A stretch of DNA of 64,000 nucleotides from Symbiodinium natans. Lineage: Eukaryota; Sar; Dinophyceae; Suessiales; Symbiodiniaceae. Every line of letters begins with the position of its first letter. Position 1 is the first letter of the stretch. The stretch covers positions 126,501 to 190,500 of the forward strand of contig CAJNDS010002241.1 of NCBI GenBank assembly GCA_905221605.1. The letters are read 5' to 3'. Under the pieces are notes generated by a model. The model ran no database searches. It saw only the letters and a list, made by a program, of their open reading frames with translations, and was not told the origin of the DNA. A program made the position numbers and the translations under genes. Shown here piece after piece: positions 9,501 through 19,970 of this stretch.

Positions 9501-10028
9501 GGGAGAGGGGGGGAGGGGGTTTAGGGTTTAGGGTTTAGGGTTTGGGGTTTAGGGTATAGGATTTAGGGTTTAGGGTTTAGAGGGGGGGTTTCGGGCGCTT
9601 TTCTTTTTCGCTGGCTTCTTTGTACACTAAACCCTAAACTCGAAACCCTAAACCTGAAAACCCTTTGGCGTTGTGTCGTTCGGGTACCTAGGGGTGGTTG
9701 GGGGGGGGGGGGCTGGGAGCCTTTGGTTGATTTACTCAGCTGCTTTGTTTGAGTATTAAAGATTTCTGTAGGGCCTGAGCCCTAAACTTGAATTTTTGGC
9801 TTTCTGGGTGATTTTGTTGAGCGCCCATCGGGTAGGGGCTGAAAGGGTTGGGCTTTGTCAGGGTTTCCCCTAAAGTTCTAAACCCCCTAAACCCTAGACC
9901 CTAAACCACAAAACCCAAAAACCCTAAAACCCTAAACCTACACCTAGGATGCAGGGTTCAAGGTTCATGGTTCAGGCTTCTTGGGGTTGAGGGTCGAGGA
10001 CTGGGTGTTTGAGGTTTTGGGGCCTTCC

Positions 10029-10117
10029 GGGGTTTAGGGTTTAGGGTTTAGGGTTTAGGGTTTAGGGTTTAGGGTTTAGGGTTTAGGGTTTAGGGTTTAG
10101 GGTTTAGGGTTTAGGGT
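10029..10117 (+). repeat. ITR array, about 12 TTTAGGG units
   Basis: Perfect TTTAGGG tandem array. Confidence 0.97.
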
Positions 10118-10227
10118 CGGCCTCTTTTTCTGGACCTCTTTTACGCTCAATTCTGGGCTTTCTTCTCAAGGGATTCAGGCTCGTACCCCTGGGTTTGTTC
10201 CCCTCAAGGCTTCCCTTAACAAAAACA

Positions 10228-10325
10228 CGCCTCATATGGCCCTTACATCACGTTAGGGATCTTTAAAAAGGGTCCCCAAAGCCAAGGGTGCAACCTTAGG
10301 GGTCCAAGGTAGAGTGCCATGATCT
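10228..10325. repeat. Dispersed repeat family L, copy 1
   Basis: Shares CTCATAT..., GGATCTTTAAAAAGGG, CTTAGGGGTCCA and CCATGAT blocks in the same order with 23277-23352. Probably a small mobile element; no strong terminal inverted repeat was seen. Confidence 0.6.
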
Positions 10326-10506
10326 TGCCTGTAGCTAGGGTTTGGGGTTTGGGGTTCGGGGTTTGGGATTTGGGGTTTAGGGTTTAGGGTTTGGGGTTTA
10401 GGGTTTCGGGAAAAGTTTCCAAGGCAGACAAGAGAGGGAACCCCAATGCCCACTGGGAGTCTGGGAGTCTTAGATCTTGAACAGCCTCCCTGAACCCCAA
10501 ACCCTG

Positions 10507-10528
10507 AGCCCTAAACCCTAGGGTTTAG
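10507..10528. repeat. Perfect CCCTAAA/TTTAGGG inversion point
   Basis: A C-strand unit passes directly into a G-strand array as CCCTAAACCC TAGGGTTTAGGG, a 22-bp perfect palindrome. The order (C-strand then G-strand) is the opposite of an end-to-end chromosome fusion. Confidence 0.85.
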
Positions 10529-10559
10529 GGTTTAGGGTTTAGGGTTTAGGGTTGAGGGT

Positions 10560-10985
10560 TGAGGGTTTAGAGTTTAGGGCAACCCCCCCCCGTCCCGCCC
10601 CCCGTGTTGCGACAAAAGCGCTTGAAAGTGATGGGCTCTGATTCCCTGGCACCCGTCGACGATGCACCGCATGCACGGTAGCGCTGTCTCAGGAAGTTGC
10701 TCATGTTACCTAGGAAAGTGCTTGAAACCTAAAGGGGTTAAGCTTTACAGGGTCTATGCGCTGTAGAGATTAAGTTTTGAAGGGTTCAGGGCGTTTTGGG
10801 TTTTGTAGGATTTACAGGGTTTCTAGGGTTTACAGGGGTTAACGGGAAGAGGGTGACAGTTTGCACTCCTGCATGAGAGAGAAAAGGAGATGCTTCGAAC
10901 GACTCCCTCGATGTTGCTCTGCAGTCGCGTGAAGGGGCCTTCTGAGACCCTTGGGGGGGACGGGGGGGACAACAGTAGATCCCCT
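10560..10985. other. Unassigned low-ITR stretch
   Basis: Unique sequence with only degenerate telomeric units and two C or G runs. No convincing exon, RNA gene or fold-back was recognised. Confidence 0.5.
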
Positions 10986-10990
10986 AAAAA

Positions 10991-11056
10991 GGATTCGGAA
11001 GAATGACCCAGTGGTAGTATAGGGTGCCATTTGGGGGCTCTACTTCTTGGATCCTC
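10991..11056. mobile_element. MITE family I, copy 1
   Basis: Short fold-back with arms GGATTCGGAAGAATGACCC and an inverted counterpart ending GGATCC. Shares the GGTAGTATAGGGTGCCATTT core with I2 and I3. Confidence 0.65.
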
Positions 11057-11741
11057 CCAGGGGTCCGCATCAGGCCCTAAACCTTAACGGTACGCCCTAT
11101 ATAGGTTTAAGTTTTAAGGTTTAGGGTGTATAAGCACCAAATCTATCAGCTCACCCCTAGAAACCCTAAACCCTGAAAAACGTACACCCGAAAACCCAAG
11201 CACCCTGAACCCTGTCTCATTTCGGAGTTGTACCCTTGGGTTTGGGTAATTTGTCTAAAGATCTTCTTAGGGAATATAAGCGCCAAATCAGGAGCTTATT
11301 AAGGGAACCTCTTAGCGGCTTAGGGGTACATCCTCAGGGGTACGACCTTCCCCTACACACTAAACCCTAGACCCTAAACCTTATACTCTGTCTGCTTCCA
11401 AGCTGCAGCGCCTGAAGTCTGGAAGATTGTCTTCGAGCCTGGGTTTCCCAGCTGCAGAAACCACGCTAGGCGGGTCCAAACCCTAAACCCTACCCGGGTT
11501 TAGGGTGTAGGGTTTAGAGTGCAGTGAACCTATAACCCGAAGCCCCACTTTTGGCCCAAACCCTAGACACTAAGGCTCAACTGAGTCTTGGGGGGTTTTC
11601 ACGCGCAACTACAATTCTAAATTGGCTTGTTAAGCTATGAAATATTGTTAACCTACCCGATAACATATGAACTTGTATCCGTGCAGAATCTGTACATATG
11701 TATGTGTATGTGTATATTTTGCAATGTCATTACGACCGATG

Positions 11742-12029
11742 TCAATGTGGCTTACCTGTTACCCTCAAACACACACAAATATCACGCAAAGCCAAGCACA
11801 TCTGCATTTCTAGAAGCTCGATATCCCGTTCATATACTTCGGCTATTGTAGCAACCCCCTTGTTTGCGATGACCATTTGACCTGATGATTGCAAATAACA
11901 AATGAATTCCTCGTGTTGTTGCTGCAGTTCACTGTCGAGTGTTTTACTGTCCTGTCTTTGCGACAACTGCTTGCAAGTGGTCAGTATCCACCTAGGCAAA
12001 AAGTAGTACCATTCTGGCTTGGGGCTCAT
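11742..12029 (-). CDS. Weak coding candidate, unknown protein
   Basis: A 95-codon frame; the middle (EEFICYLQSSGQMVIANKG then AEVYERDIELLEMQMCLALR) looks helical and protein-like. Third-position G/C is only about 45%, lower than other candidates. It could belong to the same minus-strand gene as 12368-12502, with MITE B4 in the intron. Confidence 0.3.
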   Translation of the reverse strand: MSPKPEWYYFLPRWILTTCKQLSQRQDSKTLDSELQQQHEEFICYLQSSGQMVIANKGVATIAEVYERDIELLEMQMCLALRDICVCLRVTGKPH

Positions 12030-12208
12030 TCTAGAGTGGGGGGGGGGGGGGGCATAGAGTTTGACAGTTGCAGTGTAGAGGTTAAGGTTCCGAGTTCACG
12101 GTAAACCTGCACCGTTTCTTAATGAAGGCCAGATCACACGCCGAAGCCATCGTTGGGTATGGACGTCCACTGAACTCTGAAGTGGTTATCGGGCAGGATG
12201 GGAACCTT

Positions 12209-12321
12209 GGTATCCCAGAAACCATATCTTAATAAGGGCACCCGCATTGGGGCTGGCTACTTTATAACGGAACCTTGAAGCAAAAAGGAACCCCAAAAAA
12301 GAGGTACCTCTGGGTTTACCA
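12209..12321. mobile_element. MITE family B, copy 4
   Basis: Degenerate ends TTGGTATCCCAG / CTGGGTTTACCAA with the family core AAGGGCACCC ... GGAACCTTGAA ... GGTACC. Lies between two minus-strand coding candidates, so probably intronic. Confidence 0.75.
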
Positions 12322-12367
12322 AGGAACCACAATAAGACGGAGCATGTTGAAGAGGAAGGGGTCAAAC

Positions 12368-12502
12368 CTGCGCGCCGTCACGAAGATGTCGCCTGACTGG
12401 GACACGAGGCCAAACGTGCTGAGAACCTCGGTGGTGTTGTCCGTATGCCCGCCCGTCAGCTGGATCAGCACATCCATCGGCAAGGGCAGATCCTCTTGCT
12501 TC
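12368..12502 (-). CDS. Exon of an unknown protein
   Basis: Minus-strand 135-bp segment. The peptide includes LPLPMDVLIQLTGGHTD then LSTFGLVSQSGDIFVTARR. Third positions are about 85% G/C by hand count. Upstream boundary is GGGTCTAGGGTTTAG|G, a telomeric repeat acting as acceptor; downstream boundary is GCGCAG|GTTTGA. It is one of the most convincing exons in the window. No family assigned. Confidence 0.65.
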
Positions 12503-12775
12503 CTAAACCCTAGACCCGAGAACACTAAACCCTAAGTTCGAAGTGGTAGGGAAGCAAATTCCCTACCAACATCCCTGAAACAGGTAATTTAGGGGGGATA
12601 TGACGTACTACCTTTCCAAATTTCTACAGCAAAGAACACCCGACGCACCATAAACTTTAACCCTAGTCCTTGTACAAGGAGGGGGCCCCCTTACTATACT
12701 ACCTAAAGTCTGGGTGGGCCCCAGGTGCCTGGCGAAAAATATGAATGATATATTAGGCTTTTTGGCATGAACTAG

Positions 12776-12984
12776 ATTGTTTGTTGGAATGAACCAGAGT
12801 CGGCGCCCGTTTTGTTCAACCAAGCGGAAACGCGCAGGCAGCGTTCTGGTACCCTTCTTCTCCTTCATGAGCATAAAGTTTCTCCTGTGCTGCGTCATTC
12901 CATCAACAGCCATGCCACGAGATAGCCCGGAGTCCCGTTGCAGGTAGTTGGTGTAATGGCTGATCCCCGTCTTGTCCGTTTTTG
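12776..12984 (-). CDS. Exon candidate of an unknown protein
   Basis: The minus frame reads GISHYTNYLQRDSGLSRG, then KKGTRTLPARFRLVEQNG and RRLWFIPTNN. CATCCCAG|C upstream is a possible acceptor. It lies 270 bp upstream of the exon at 12368-12502 on the same strand and may be part of the same gene. The lower end is uncertain. Confidence 0.55.
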
Positions 12985-13330
12985 CTGGGATGTGAGGGCA
13001 CCACGCCGCTGGCGATGCCGGCACTCAGCTTTGCGCAATTCGGAACTTTGAAACTACGTGCACGTACATTGGGGTCAGCATCATGCCATTAGCAAGTTGT
13101 ACCAGCTAAAGCACGCGCGCGCCGTTTCCAAGGATTTCCACTACACCCGAAACACGGGCTGCTCGCTTCATACTGTTAATTGCTAAATCTCGCGACTCGA
13201 GCCTACAGACACTGCAGTAGAAGAATACGGTTTTCAAGAGGGTGCGCGGTTATAAGCACACACAGCATGTTATAACCCTCATGCTGTTGCTTCGGGTTGT
13301 ACTTGACCTCCAAGACGCGGAGGACCTTTA

Positions 13331-13540
13331 GGTTCTACGGGGCCTGCGTGTAGACGCACAGGAGGAGGTACAACTCGACCTCTAGGTTCTACGGGACCTG
13401 CGTGTAGACGCACAGGAGGAGGTAACTCGACCTATAGGCTCTACACGACCAGCTGCTAGAGGCACAGGAGGAGGTGCAAGTCCAGCTTTAGACTCTACAG
13501 GACCAGCCGCTAGAGGCACAGGTGCTGACATGGCATCGGG
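13331..13540 (-). repeat. 52-54 bp minisatellite, decayed coding repeat
   Basis: Four units beginning at 13331, 13385, 13437 and 13491. The minus frame encodes a Pro/Val-rich 18-residue repeat of the type PPPVPLAAGRVEP. One unit has lost 2 bp, which breaks the frame between units 2 and 3. No ITR within 700 bp. Confidence 0.85.
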
Positions 13541-13683
13541 CGACGGTCTACTCAGTAGCCACTTCATGCCAAAAACTGTTATCGCGCTAGAGGTACTTAG
13601 GGTTCCGGCATTAGGATGCACTTACAACTTATATAGATGAAGCGCCCAGGCTTGAGCCGACTCCATTAAGTCGAGTCGCTCGT

Positions 13684-13801
13684 TACAAGCAACCAACAAT
13701 AGAAACTGTCCTGCCGACTCATAAATGAGTACACTAATTTACACCAGTACTTTAGAAACAGCTTGTCTGAGCGCGACAGGAGCAGTTTCTATTTGATTGC
13801 C
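13684..13801. mobile_element. Fold-back element
   Basis: Arms AATAGAAACTGTCCT and AGGAGCAGTTTCTATT, extended outward by AGCAACC.. / ..GATTGCCT. About 118 bp, single copy in the window. Confidence 0.6.
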
Positions 13802-13892
13802 TAGTCATGTACAAGTTGCACCAGCAGATTCGAGTTGCAGACCTCAGGGCGGGACAGGCTTACAGGGTAGGGTGCGTTATACCCACTTCCAG

Positions 13893-14135
13893 TTTTCTAT
13901 GATATCGTATCTCTTTCACAATCATATGAGCATATATGATATACTTGATATATGAAAGCCTGGATATGATAATGCAAGTACAAATATCATCACACTTGGC
14001 TTTCTCTCATATATTGTGTTTCTTTCATGATCATATGAGCATATATGATACACCTAATATGTAAACAAAAACTGAGGATGATGATGCAAGTAGTAGTACC
14101 ATCATAGTTAGTTTTCTATATTCAGTGTCGTGTTG
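13893..14135. repeat. Diverged tandem duplication, about 111 bp unit
   Basis: CATATGAGCATATATGAT occurs at about 13924 and 14034 in matching contexts (pyrimidine-rich TTTCTTTCA before, GATGCAAGTA after). A third partial unit starts near 14110. Confidence 0.75.
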
Positions 14136-14329
14136 TATCATAGTTCTTTACAGCCGTATTGACAAGGCTCTTAACCTACAAGTAGTGGAAAAAAGTGTGC
14201 ACAAATCCACAAAGTTTGCCCGCAAACAGGTAGTAGCTCAGGGCTCGCAGGAGAATCGCAATAGATTTATACAAGTTGAAGGTGTAGATGTCGTAAACCA
14301 GGCGGTAGCATCCCTAACAACAGGCCAGA

Positions 14330-15960
14330 TCAGGTAGCTACTCCTTCTCCAGAAAAACTTAAGTAATTTACTTGAGCCTGAATACCAATATTCAAATTAT
14401 TGAAATCCACCGGCCTCGTTAAAAATTTAAATAGTTTACATAATTTAAAATAACTTGGATAATTTAAATAATGCGAATATTTTAAATTATTTAGAGAATT
14501 TCAAAAATTTAAATAGGCCTGAACTAATTTATGTTTTTTTAAATTCACCGGCCTCTTTAAATAATACAAATAGTTTAAACAGTTTAATTGGGCCTGAAGT
14601 AAACTATTTAAATTATTCAGATTATGTAAATTAATTACATTATTTTAATTATTTACATTACTTAAACTATTTAAACTATTTGAATTATTGAAATGGTCGG
14701 AATTTCAGCCTCAGGCGACTCCGGCTCAGGGCCTGGATGTCGGAGCATTTAAATTATTTTAAAAAGTTAAATAGTTGAAATTAATATTGTAAATAATGTA
14801 AATAAATAAACGGAGCCTGAATTAAATCATATAAACTACTTAAACCCACCGGCCTCTTTAAAAAATGTGAATGATCTAAAAAATTTTAAATAATTTACCT
14901 ACTAAAAAACTTTAATTGGGTAATATTCTTCAGAATATTTAAATTATTTACGCAATTAAAATGGTCGGAGTTTCAGCCTGAGGCGACTCCGGCTCAGGGC
15001 CTGGATTTCGGAGCATCTACATTGTTTAAATTTACTAACTTAAATAGTTTCATTGTGCGTGAATTGATTTCTTTAAATTATTTATATTTACTGGCCTCTT
15101 CAATGAAAAACAAATATGATAAATTCAACTTTTACTACATGAAATGATTCAATAACTTAGACAGTCTGAATATTTCAAATAGTTGAAATCATATAACTGG
15201 GCCTGAAGTAAACTATGTAAATTATTCAAATTATGTAAAGTAACTAAATTATTTACACTATATACACTATTTAACGATTATTATCCAATCGTCGGAATTT
15301 CAGCCCCAGGCCACTCCGGCTCAGGGCCTGGATTTCGGAGCTTTTAATTTTTTGAATATCGAAAATAATTTAAACATTTTTAAGTGGGCCTGAATTAAAC
15401 CCACCGGCATCGTTGCATAATGTAAACAATTTCAATGAACTAAATAATTTAATTGGGCCTGAACTAAACTGTGTAAATTATTTAAACTATTTAAGTTATT
15501 GAACTTATTTAAATGTTCGGAATTTCAGGCCCAGGCGACTCTGGCTCAGCGCCTCAGCGCCTGGATTTCGGAGCATGTACACTATTTAAATACTTCAAAT
15601 AATTTACATAAGTTAATTGGGCCTGAGTTAGCTAATTTAAATTATTTAAATCCACCGGCCTCTTTACATAATTTAAATAATGTACATGACTGAAATATTT
15701 TAATTTGGATTTAAATTATTGAAATCCAGTTGTCTCTTTAAATAATTCAAACCAAATCATCGAGTTTATTTAATTGAGCCTTAATGAAATAATCTAAATA
15801 TTTGAATCACCTGGTCTGTTCTAATAACTTAAATAATTCCGCGGGTTTCGGAATTATTCATTTCAATTATCTATTTTTTTAACTATTTAGTTTTTATATT
15901 TCAAACACAAAACAAGAAAGGTTAAATAGACCCAAGAGGTTGCTCTTTCATACATATATA
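14330..15960. repeat. AT-rich satellite with GC-rich boxes
   Basis: AATTTAAATAATTTAAA-type sequence carries four copies of a roughly 52-bp GC-rich box (14696-14747, 14963-15014, 15291-15341, 15515-15576) containing GGCGACTCCGGCTCAGGGCC. It also has repeated CCACCGGCCTCTTTAAAT and GGGCCTGAA segments. Box spacing is about 267, 328 and 224 bp. The fourth box has a small internal duplication. No coding and no ITR. Confidence 0.9.
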
Positions 15961-16025
15961 TATATACTCGCTGATTCTGATAATGACAATGGGATATATA
16001 TATATACATATATACATATTTAGTA
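15951..16025. repeat. TATATA microsatellites
   Basis: Two (TA)n runs bounding a short unique piece at the right edge of the AT-rich satellite. Confidence 0.9.
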
Positions 16026-16107
16026 CATATGAAAACTCTACGACGGAGTCATTTGCCATCCAGGTACCTGGGCAAGATCAAGTTTAACCATTAAATACGT
16101 AAACCAT

Positions 16108-16282
16108 TCAAGGAGTCAATTTGTCCCTATGAGAATCCCACTAACCCATCGAAACCAGGAAACCATTAAACCATTACACCGCTGGTTAACCATTAAACCA
16201 TTAAACCAATGGTTGTTTCTCCTGTGGTTTAATGGTTCAATGGTTTAATGGTTTCGGGGGATTCTCATATGGGGGAAATGAT
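16108..16282. mobile_element. Fold-back with ACCATTAAACCATT arms
   Basis: The left arm carries repeated AACCATTAAACCATT; the right arm carries TGGTTTAATGGTTTAATGG. Outer arms are TCCCTATGAGAATCCC / GGGGATTCTCATATGGGGG. The arms are themselves built of 7-8 bp subrepeats. Confidence 0.75.
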
Positions 16283-16599
16283 TCGTTTAATGGTTTAATG
16301 GTTTAAGGGAACGTGTAAGAACCTAGGGGAACCGCTGGAGGCGGTGACCTGTTGGTTTGGAAAATCTTTTGTTTTGCTTTCTGAAGAATTTGAGGTCATG
16401 GTTTGATAAATAGGTGATGAATGTTTTCATGCTTGAGGCATGGAATAGACCTGCGGTCTGGCGGAGGTTCGACAAACCCCGCAAAAAAATCGAAAATGTC
16501 CCAGAGGCCCACCCAGTAGTCAAGAGACTATAAAACCGAAGTTAGGATCCTTAGAACCAAAGTTACGGTCCTTATAAGTCTACGTATAACTAGGGCCTA

Positions 16600-16728
16600 C
16601 TTGGAGGTTCATGGTACTTATTACCCAATGACAACTGTACTTATAACTGTACTTGTGGTAACCATGTTAGGGCACTTAAGGGGCTTAATACAGTGTTAAT
16701 TGGTTACTAAGTACCATGAACCTCCAAG
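16600..16728. mobile_element. MITE family E, copy 1 (TA target duplication)
   Basis: Ends CTTGGAGGTTCATGGTACTTA / TAAGTACCATGAACCTCCAAG, flanked on both sides by TA (16598-16599, 16729-16730). Family E is the only one here with a consistent TA duplication, which fits a Tc1/mariner-type transposase acting in trans. Confidence 0.88.
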
Positions 16729-16947
16729 TAACTAGGGGGTCCCCTCCTTGTAGAGGCTGATGGACTGGACATCCAGCGGCTTCCTCTCCAATCCTTGCTC
16801 ACGCCGTAGCTTTAGACGGAGCTGCCCAGAGGTTCCTCCTTGCCAGTCCTTAGAGTCGACTTGGTGAAAAAGAGGAGCTTACAGGAAACCCTACGAAAAA
16901 AACCCTATAGGTCCTGCAAGAGTGACTGAAAATCTCTAGTTATGCCA

Positions 16948-16948
16948 C

Positions 16949-16976
<28 letters not shown>
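16948..16976. repeat. Poly-C tract, 29 bp
   Basis: Uninterrupted run of C. Its length may be unreliable in an assembly. Confidence 0.95.
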
Positions 16977-16979
<3 letters not shown>

Positions 16980-16994
16980 TCGCAACCCTGAGTC

Positions 16995-17092
16995 TGGCTG
17001 CACCGAATCAAACCTGGCCGTCTGGTTTTGCACCTGGACGCCCTGCCCGCATTCGGCACTCCAGGTGCCAGCATCCGTCGCGCAGCCAAACA
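16995..17092 (-). CDS. Exon candidate, weak
   Basis: The minus frame MFGCATDAGTWSAECGQGV continues to FDSVQPDSG with about 73% G/C third positions. GGAGCCCAG precedes it. Plus frames are open too, so the strand is not certain. Confidence 0.33.
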
Positions 17093-17268
17093 TCTGGGCT
17101 CCTTGGGTAGAGGCGGCAGAAGAACAGCTACCAATATCAATATCTTTTTGCTGTCTGCATTTTGCTGGCTGTTTTCAAATTACAGTTACCAACATGCTTT
17201 TGCTGGCTTCAGTTTGCTGGTTATTTGCGAACTGCTGTTATGATTGAGAATGGTATTTTGCTTTTAGA

Positions 17269-17336
17269 CTTGGGGTGGTTACCTTAAGGGGAACCAGAAC
17301 CCACTACAGGGCAAACAGGGTGCCACGTGACTACCA
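17269..17336. mobile_element. Truncated MITE family B
   Basis: GGTTACCTTAAGGGGAACC and a degenerate right end GTGCCACGTGACTACCAAGG; the left terminal half is missing. Confidence 0.45.
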
Positions 17337-17451
17337 AGGCTCGAAAGCTGTCTTGAATGGCATTGTCTAACTTCGCGGCCCCGCCACAACTTTGGCTCTC
17401 GTGCCATGCGTAGCTGTGGTAGGCTGCAAAGCCTTAGTCTTCGGCTTGGCG

Positions 17452-17556
17452 GTTTAGGGTTTAGGGTTTAGGGTTTAGGGTTTAGGGTTTAGGGTTTAGG
17501 GTTTAGGGCTCAGGGTTCAGGGTTTTGGGCTCAGGGTTTAGGGTTTAGGGTCTCAG
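17452..17556 (+). repeat. ITR array with partial flanking duplication
   Basis: TTTAGGG units, some degenerate. The left flank CTTAGTCTTCGGCTTGGCGG resembles the right flank CTCAGTCTTGAGGCGGT, a possible diverged target duplication. Confidence 0.8.
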
Positions 17557-17612
17557 TCTTGAGGCGGTCAGGGTGCAGTGGGTCCAACATGCATAGCTGC
17601 TTCCAGGCAAAG
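17552..17612 (-). CDS. Exon candidate
   Basis: The minus frame reads FAWKQLCMLDPLHPDRLKTE with about 75% G/C third positions, preceded by CATCAG and followed by an ITR. Beyond the ITR an aligned frame continues as KTKALQPTTATHG. HPD recalls the J-domain motif, but the context is too short to claim it. Confidence 0.4.
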
Positions 17613-17634
17613 CTGATGCTTCAGGCTGCAGGCT

Positions 17635-17723
17635 TAGGGTTTAGGGTTTAGGGTTTAGGGTTTAGGGTTTAGGGTTTAGGGTTTAGGGTTTAGGGTTTAG
17701 GGTTTAGGGTTTAGGGTTTAGGG
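17635..17723 (+). repeat. ITR array, about 12 TTTAGGG units
   Basis: Perfect TTTAGGG array preceding the triplicated unit. Confidence 0.97.
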
Positions 17724-18597
17724 CTTCAACACACAAAAAGCAAGCCTGCCATGGGCTGTGAGAGTCCACAAGCGAGCACGCCCCTCACACAACCTACATG
17801 AAAGCCCTATACCCCAAACCCCAAACCTCAACTAAACCTAAACCCTAAACCCTAAACCCTAAACCCCAAACCCCAAACCCTAAACCCTAAACCCTAAACC
17901 CTAAACCCTAAACTCCAGAGCTTAGAAACCTCAAATGGGCCTTTCAACATCCTTGACGCCTCTGCTTGGGGTTTAGGATTTAGGGTTTAGGGTTTAGGGT
18001 TTAGGGTTTAGGGTTTAGGGTTTAGGGTTTAGGGCTTCAACACACAAAAAGCAAGCCTGCCATGGGCTGTGAGAGTCCACAAGCGAGCACGCCCCTCACA
18101 CAACCTACATGAAAGCCCTATACCCCAAACCCCAAACCTCAACTAAACCTAAACCCTAAACCCTAAACCCTAAACCCCAAACCCCAAACCCCAAACCCCA
18201 AACCCTAAACCCTAAACCCTAAACCCCAACAAGCCCAAACTCCAGAGCTTAGAAACCTCAAATGGGCCTTTCAACATCCTTGACGCCTCTGCTTGGGGTT
18301 TAGGATTTAGGGTTTAGGGTTTAGGGTTTAGGGTTTAGGGTTTAGGGTTTAGGGCTTCAACACTTCAACACACAAAAAGCAAGCCTGCCATGGGCTGTGA
18401 GAGTCCACAAGCGAGCATGCCCCTCACACAACCTAAACCCCAAACCCCAAACCCTAAACCCTAAACCCTAAACCCCAACAAGCCTAAACTCCAGAGCTTA
18501 GAAACCTCAAATGGGCCTTTCAACATCCTTGACGCCTCTGCTTGGGGTTTAGGATTTAGGGTTTAGGGTTTAGGGTTTAGGGTTTAGGGTTTAGGGT
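17724..18597. repeat. Triplicated 311-328 bp unit (ITR plus unique segments)
   Basis: Units begin with CTTCAACACACAAAAAGCAA at 17724, 18035 and 18363. Each holds unique segment 1, a CCCTAAA/CCCCAAA array, unique segment 2 (AACCTCAAATGGGCCTTTCA) and a TTTAGGG array. The third unit lacks part of the middle; units 1 and 2 are almost identical. The ITRs differ in unit number while the unique parts hardly differ. Confidence 0.95.
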
Positions 18598-18895
18598 AAT
18601 AGGGCTCGCGAGGTAAGTTATAGGGGTAAGGGTTGTTTGTGGGTTTCTTGGGGCAATTTTGGTTAACAAGTCGAAGGAGTTGCTGGGGGTTTTGAGGGTG
18701 TAGGAGTTTAGGAGTTTTTGTGGCGGCGTTGAGTGGAACTGAGGGTTTTGGTCAGGGAAACCCTCCTCCAACCCCTCCTACTGAATCCTAAACCATGACC
18801 CCTAAACCCTAAACCCTAAACCCTAAACCCTAAACCCTAAACCCTAAACCCTAAACCCTAAACCCCTCATGTTGGAGAGGAACATCCATTTGTAC

Positions 18896-18945
18896 CTGTG
18901 AAGGATGCGAGGCAATCCGGATCGTCCTCGCAGTCCGATCCTCAG
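18896..18945 (-). CDS. Short exon candidate
   Basis: The minus frame LRIGLRGRSGLPRILH is bounded by CATCAG|CTG and CACAG|GTACAA. Without that splice the frame continues a few codons into an ITR. Confidence 0.4.
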
Positions 18946-19041
18946 CTGATGACCCTAAACCCTAAACCCTAAACCCTACACCCTAAAACCGATACCCTGA
19001 CCTAAACCCCAAAACCCAAAACCCAAAACCCTAAACCCTAC

Positions 19042-19123
19042 AGGTAGATTCAAGCCAGAAGCTGCAGCTGGACGAGTTCGAGCGCTGGTGAAAAACCGTC
19101 CAGGTGGCATCCTGTGCCACTTC
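19042..19123 (-). CDS. Exon candidate, unknown protein
   Basis: The minus frame EVAQDATWTVFHQRSNSSSC then SFWLEST, about 69% G/C third positions, lies between CACCAAG|G and ACCT|GTAGGG. The donor GT is the first telomeric unit. Confidence 0.5.
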
Positions 19124-19970
19124 CTTGGTGGCGTAGGGTTTAGGGTTTAGGCTTTCGGGTTTAGGGTTTAGGGCTTAGGGTTGAGGCTTGAGAGTTGAGG
19201 GTTGAGGGTAGAGCGTTTAGGGTTCAGTGTGCGAGGCTGCTCGGAATCCTGCTGCTCTAGGGACCTTTCAATCATCCGCAAAATTACACAACCAGGCTTC
19301 TACAATTAGGATTTGGGGCTTTCCGGGTACCTTATCAGGCTCCTCATTATAAGCAGATCCTACGATTTGGGGATCTACATTGGGGGTCCCTATTTTCGTA
19401 AACCCCCATTTAGGGAGGGGGGCAAGTAACAAGACTGTTCCTAGCTAGTGACCAGTTGCTTCAATTGATAGCAACTGCTTATGTTACAGGTCGGCGGGCA
19501 GAAGGCCAGTGGGTGTCAAAAAAGCTATCTGAAAACATGCGTGAATGACGATTTCCAGCGTAGAAAACCCCGACAAACCCATCTGCCTTACTTGCATCCG
19601 AACATTACAGTATGATTGCCCTGATGTTGACTTGCCATTTATGAACCAATGCCCTCCTCGCACCCCTCCCTCCCTCCCCTCCCCCCCCCCGCCCTGCCCG
19701 GAGGCCCCGCCCCCCCCCGCCCTCCCCGTGATGAATTCAATCTCTGGAAGGTGGAAGGGGGTCTCTTGTAGCCGCGCTGCCCCACTTGTTGTTTTTGAAG
19801 CAAATCGACTCCAAAAGTTCTCCACAGACGATAAGCAAGAATGACAAATCTCATCGATAGCCATGATGCAAGAAGCACATGAGAACAAAGTGTGAAACAC
19901 CTGGCCAACACAAGATCACACCCACCTTCGCAACCCTAAACCCCAAGTGACTCAGGCAATATCAGCCCTT

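Larger units (their letters stand above)
601..12540. repeat. ITR-rich domain, left part
   Basis: Dozens of interstitial telomeric arrays (TTTAGGG on one strand or the other), from 2 to about 15 units, alternate with unique segments of about 80-300 bp. Orientation switches frequently. Degenerate units (TTTAGGC, TTTGGGG, TTCAGGG) and poly-G/poly-C runs are scattered through it. The main single arrays, MITEs and exon candidates are listed separately. Confidence 0.97.

Noticed and set aside
18577-18771. 64-codon minus ORF
   Set aside because: Composition follows degenerate TTTAGGG/GTTT-rich sequence; no splice context or bias.
19484-19911. 138- and 90-codon minus ORFs and the 99-codon plus ORF
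   Set aside because: All three cross a C/G-rich low-complexity block (about 19655-19730) and none shows consistent third-position bias outside it.
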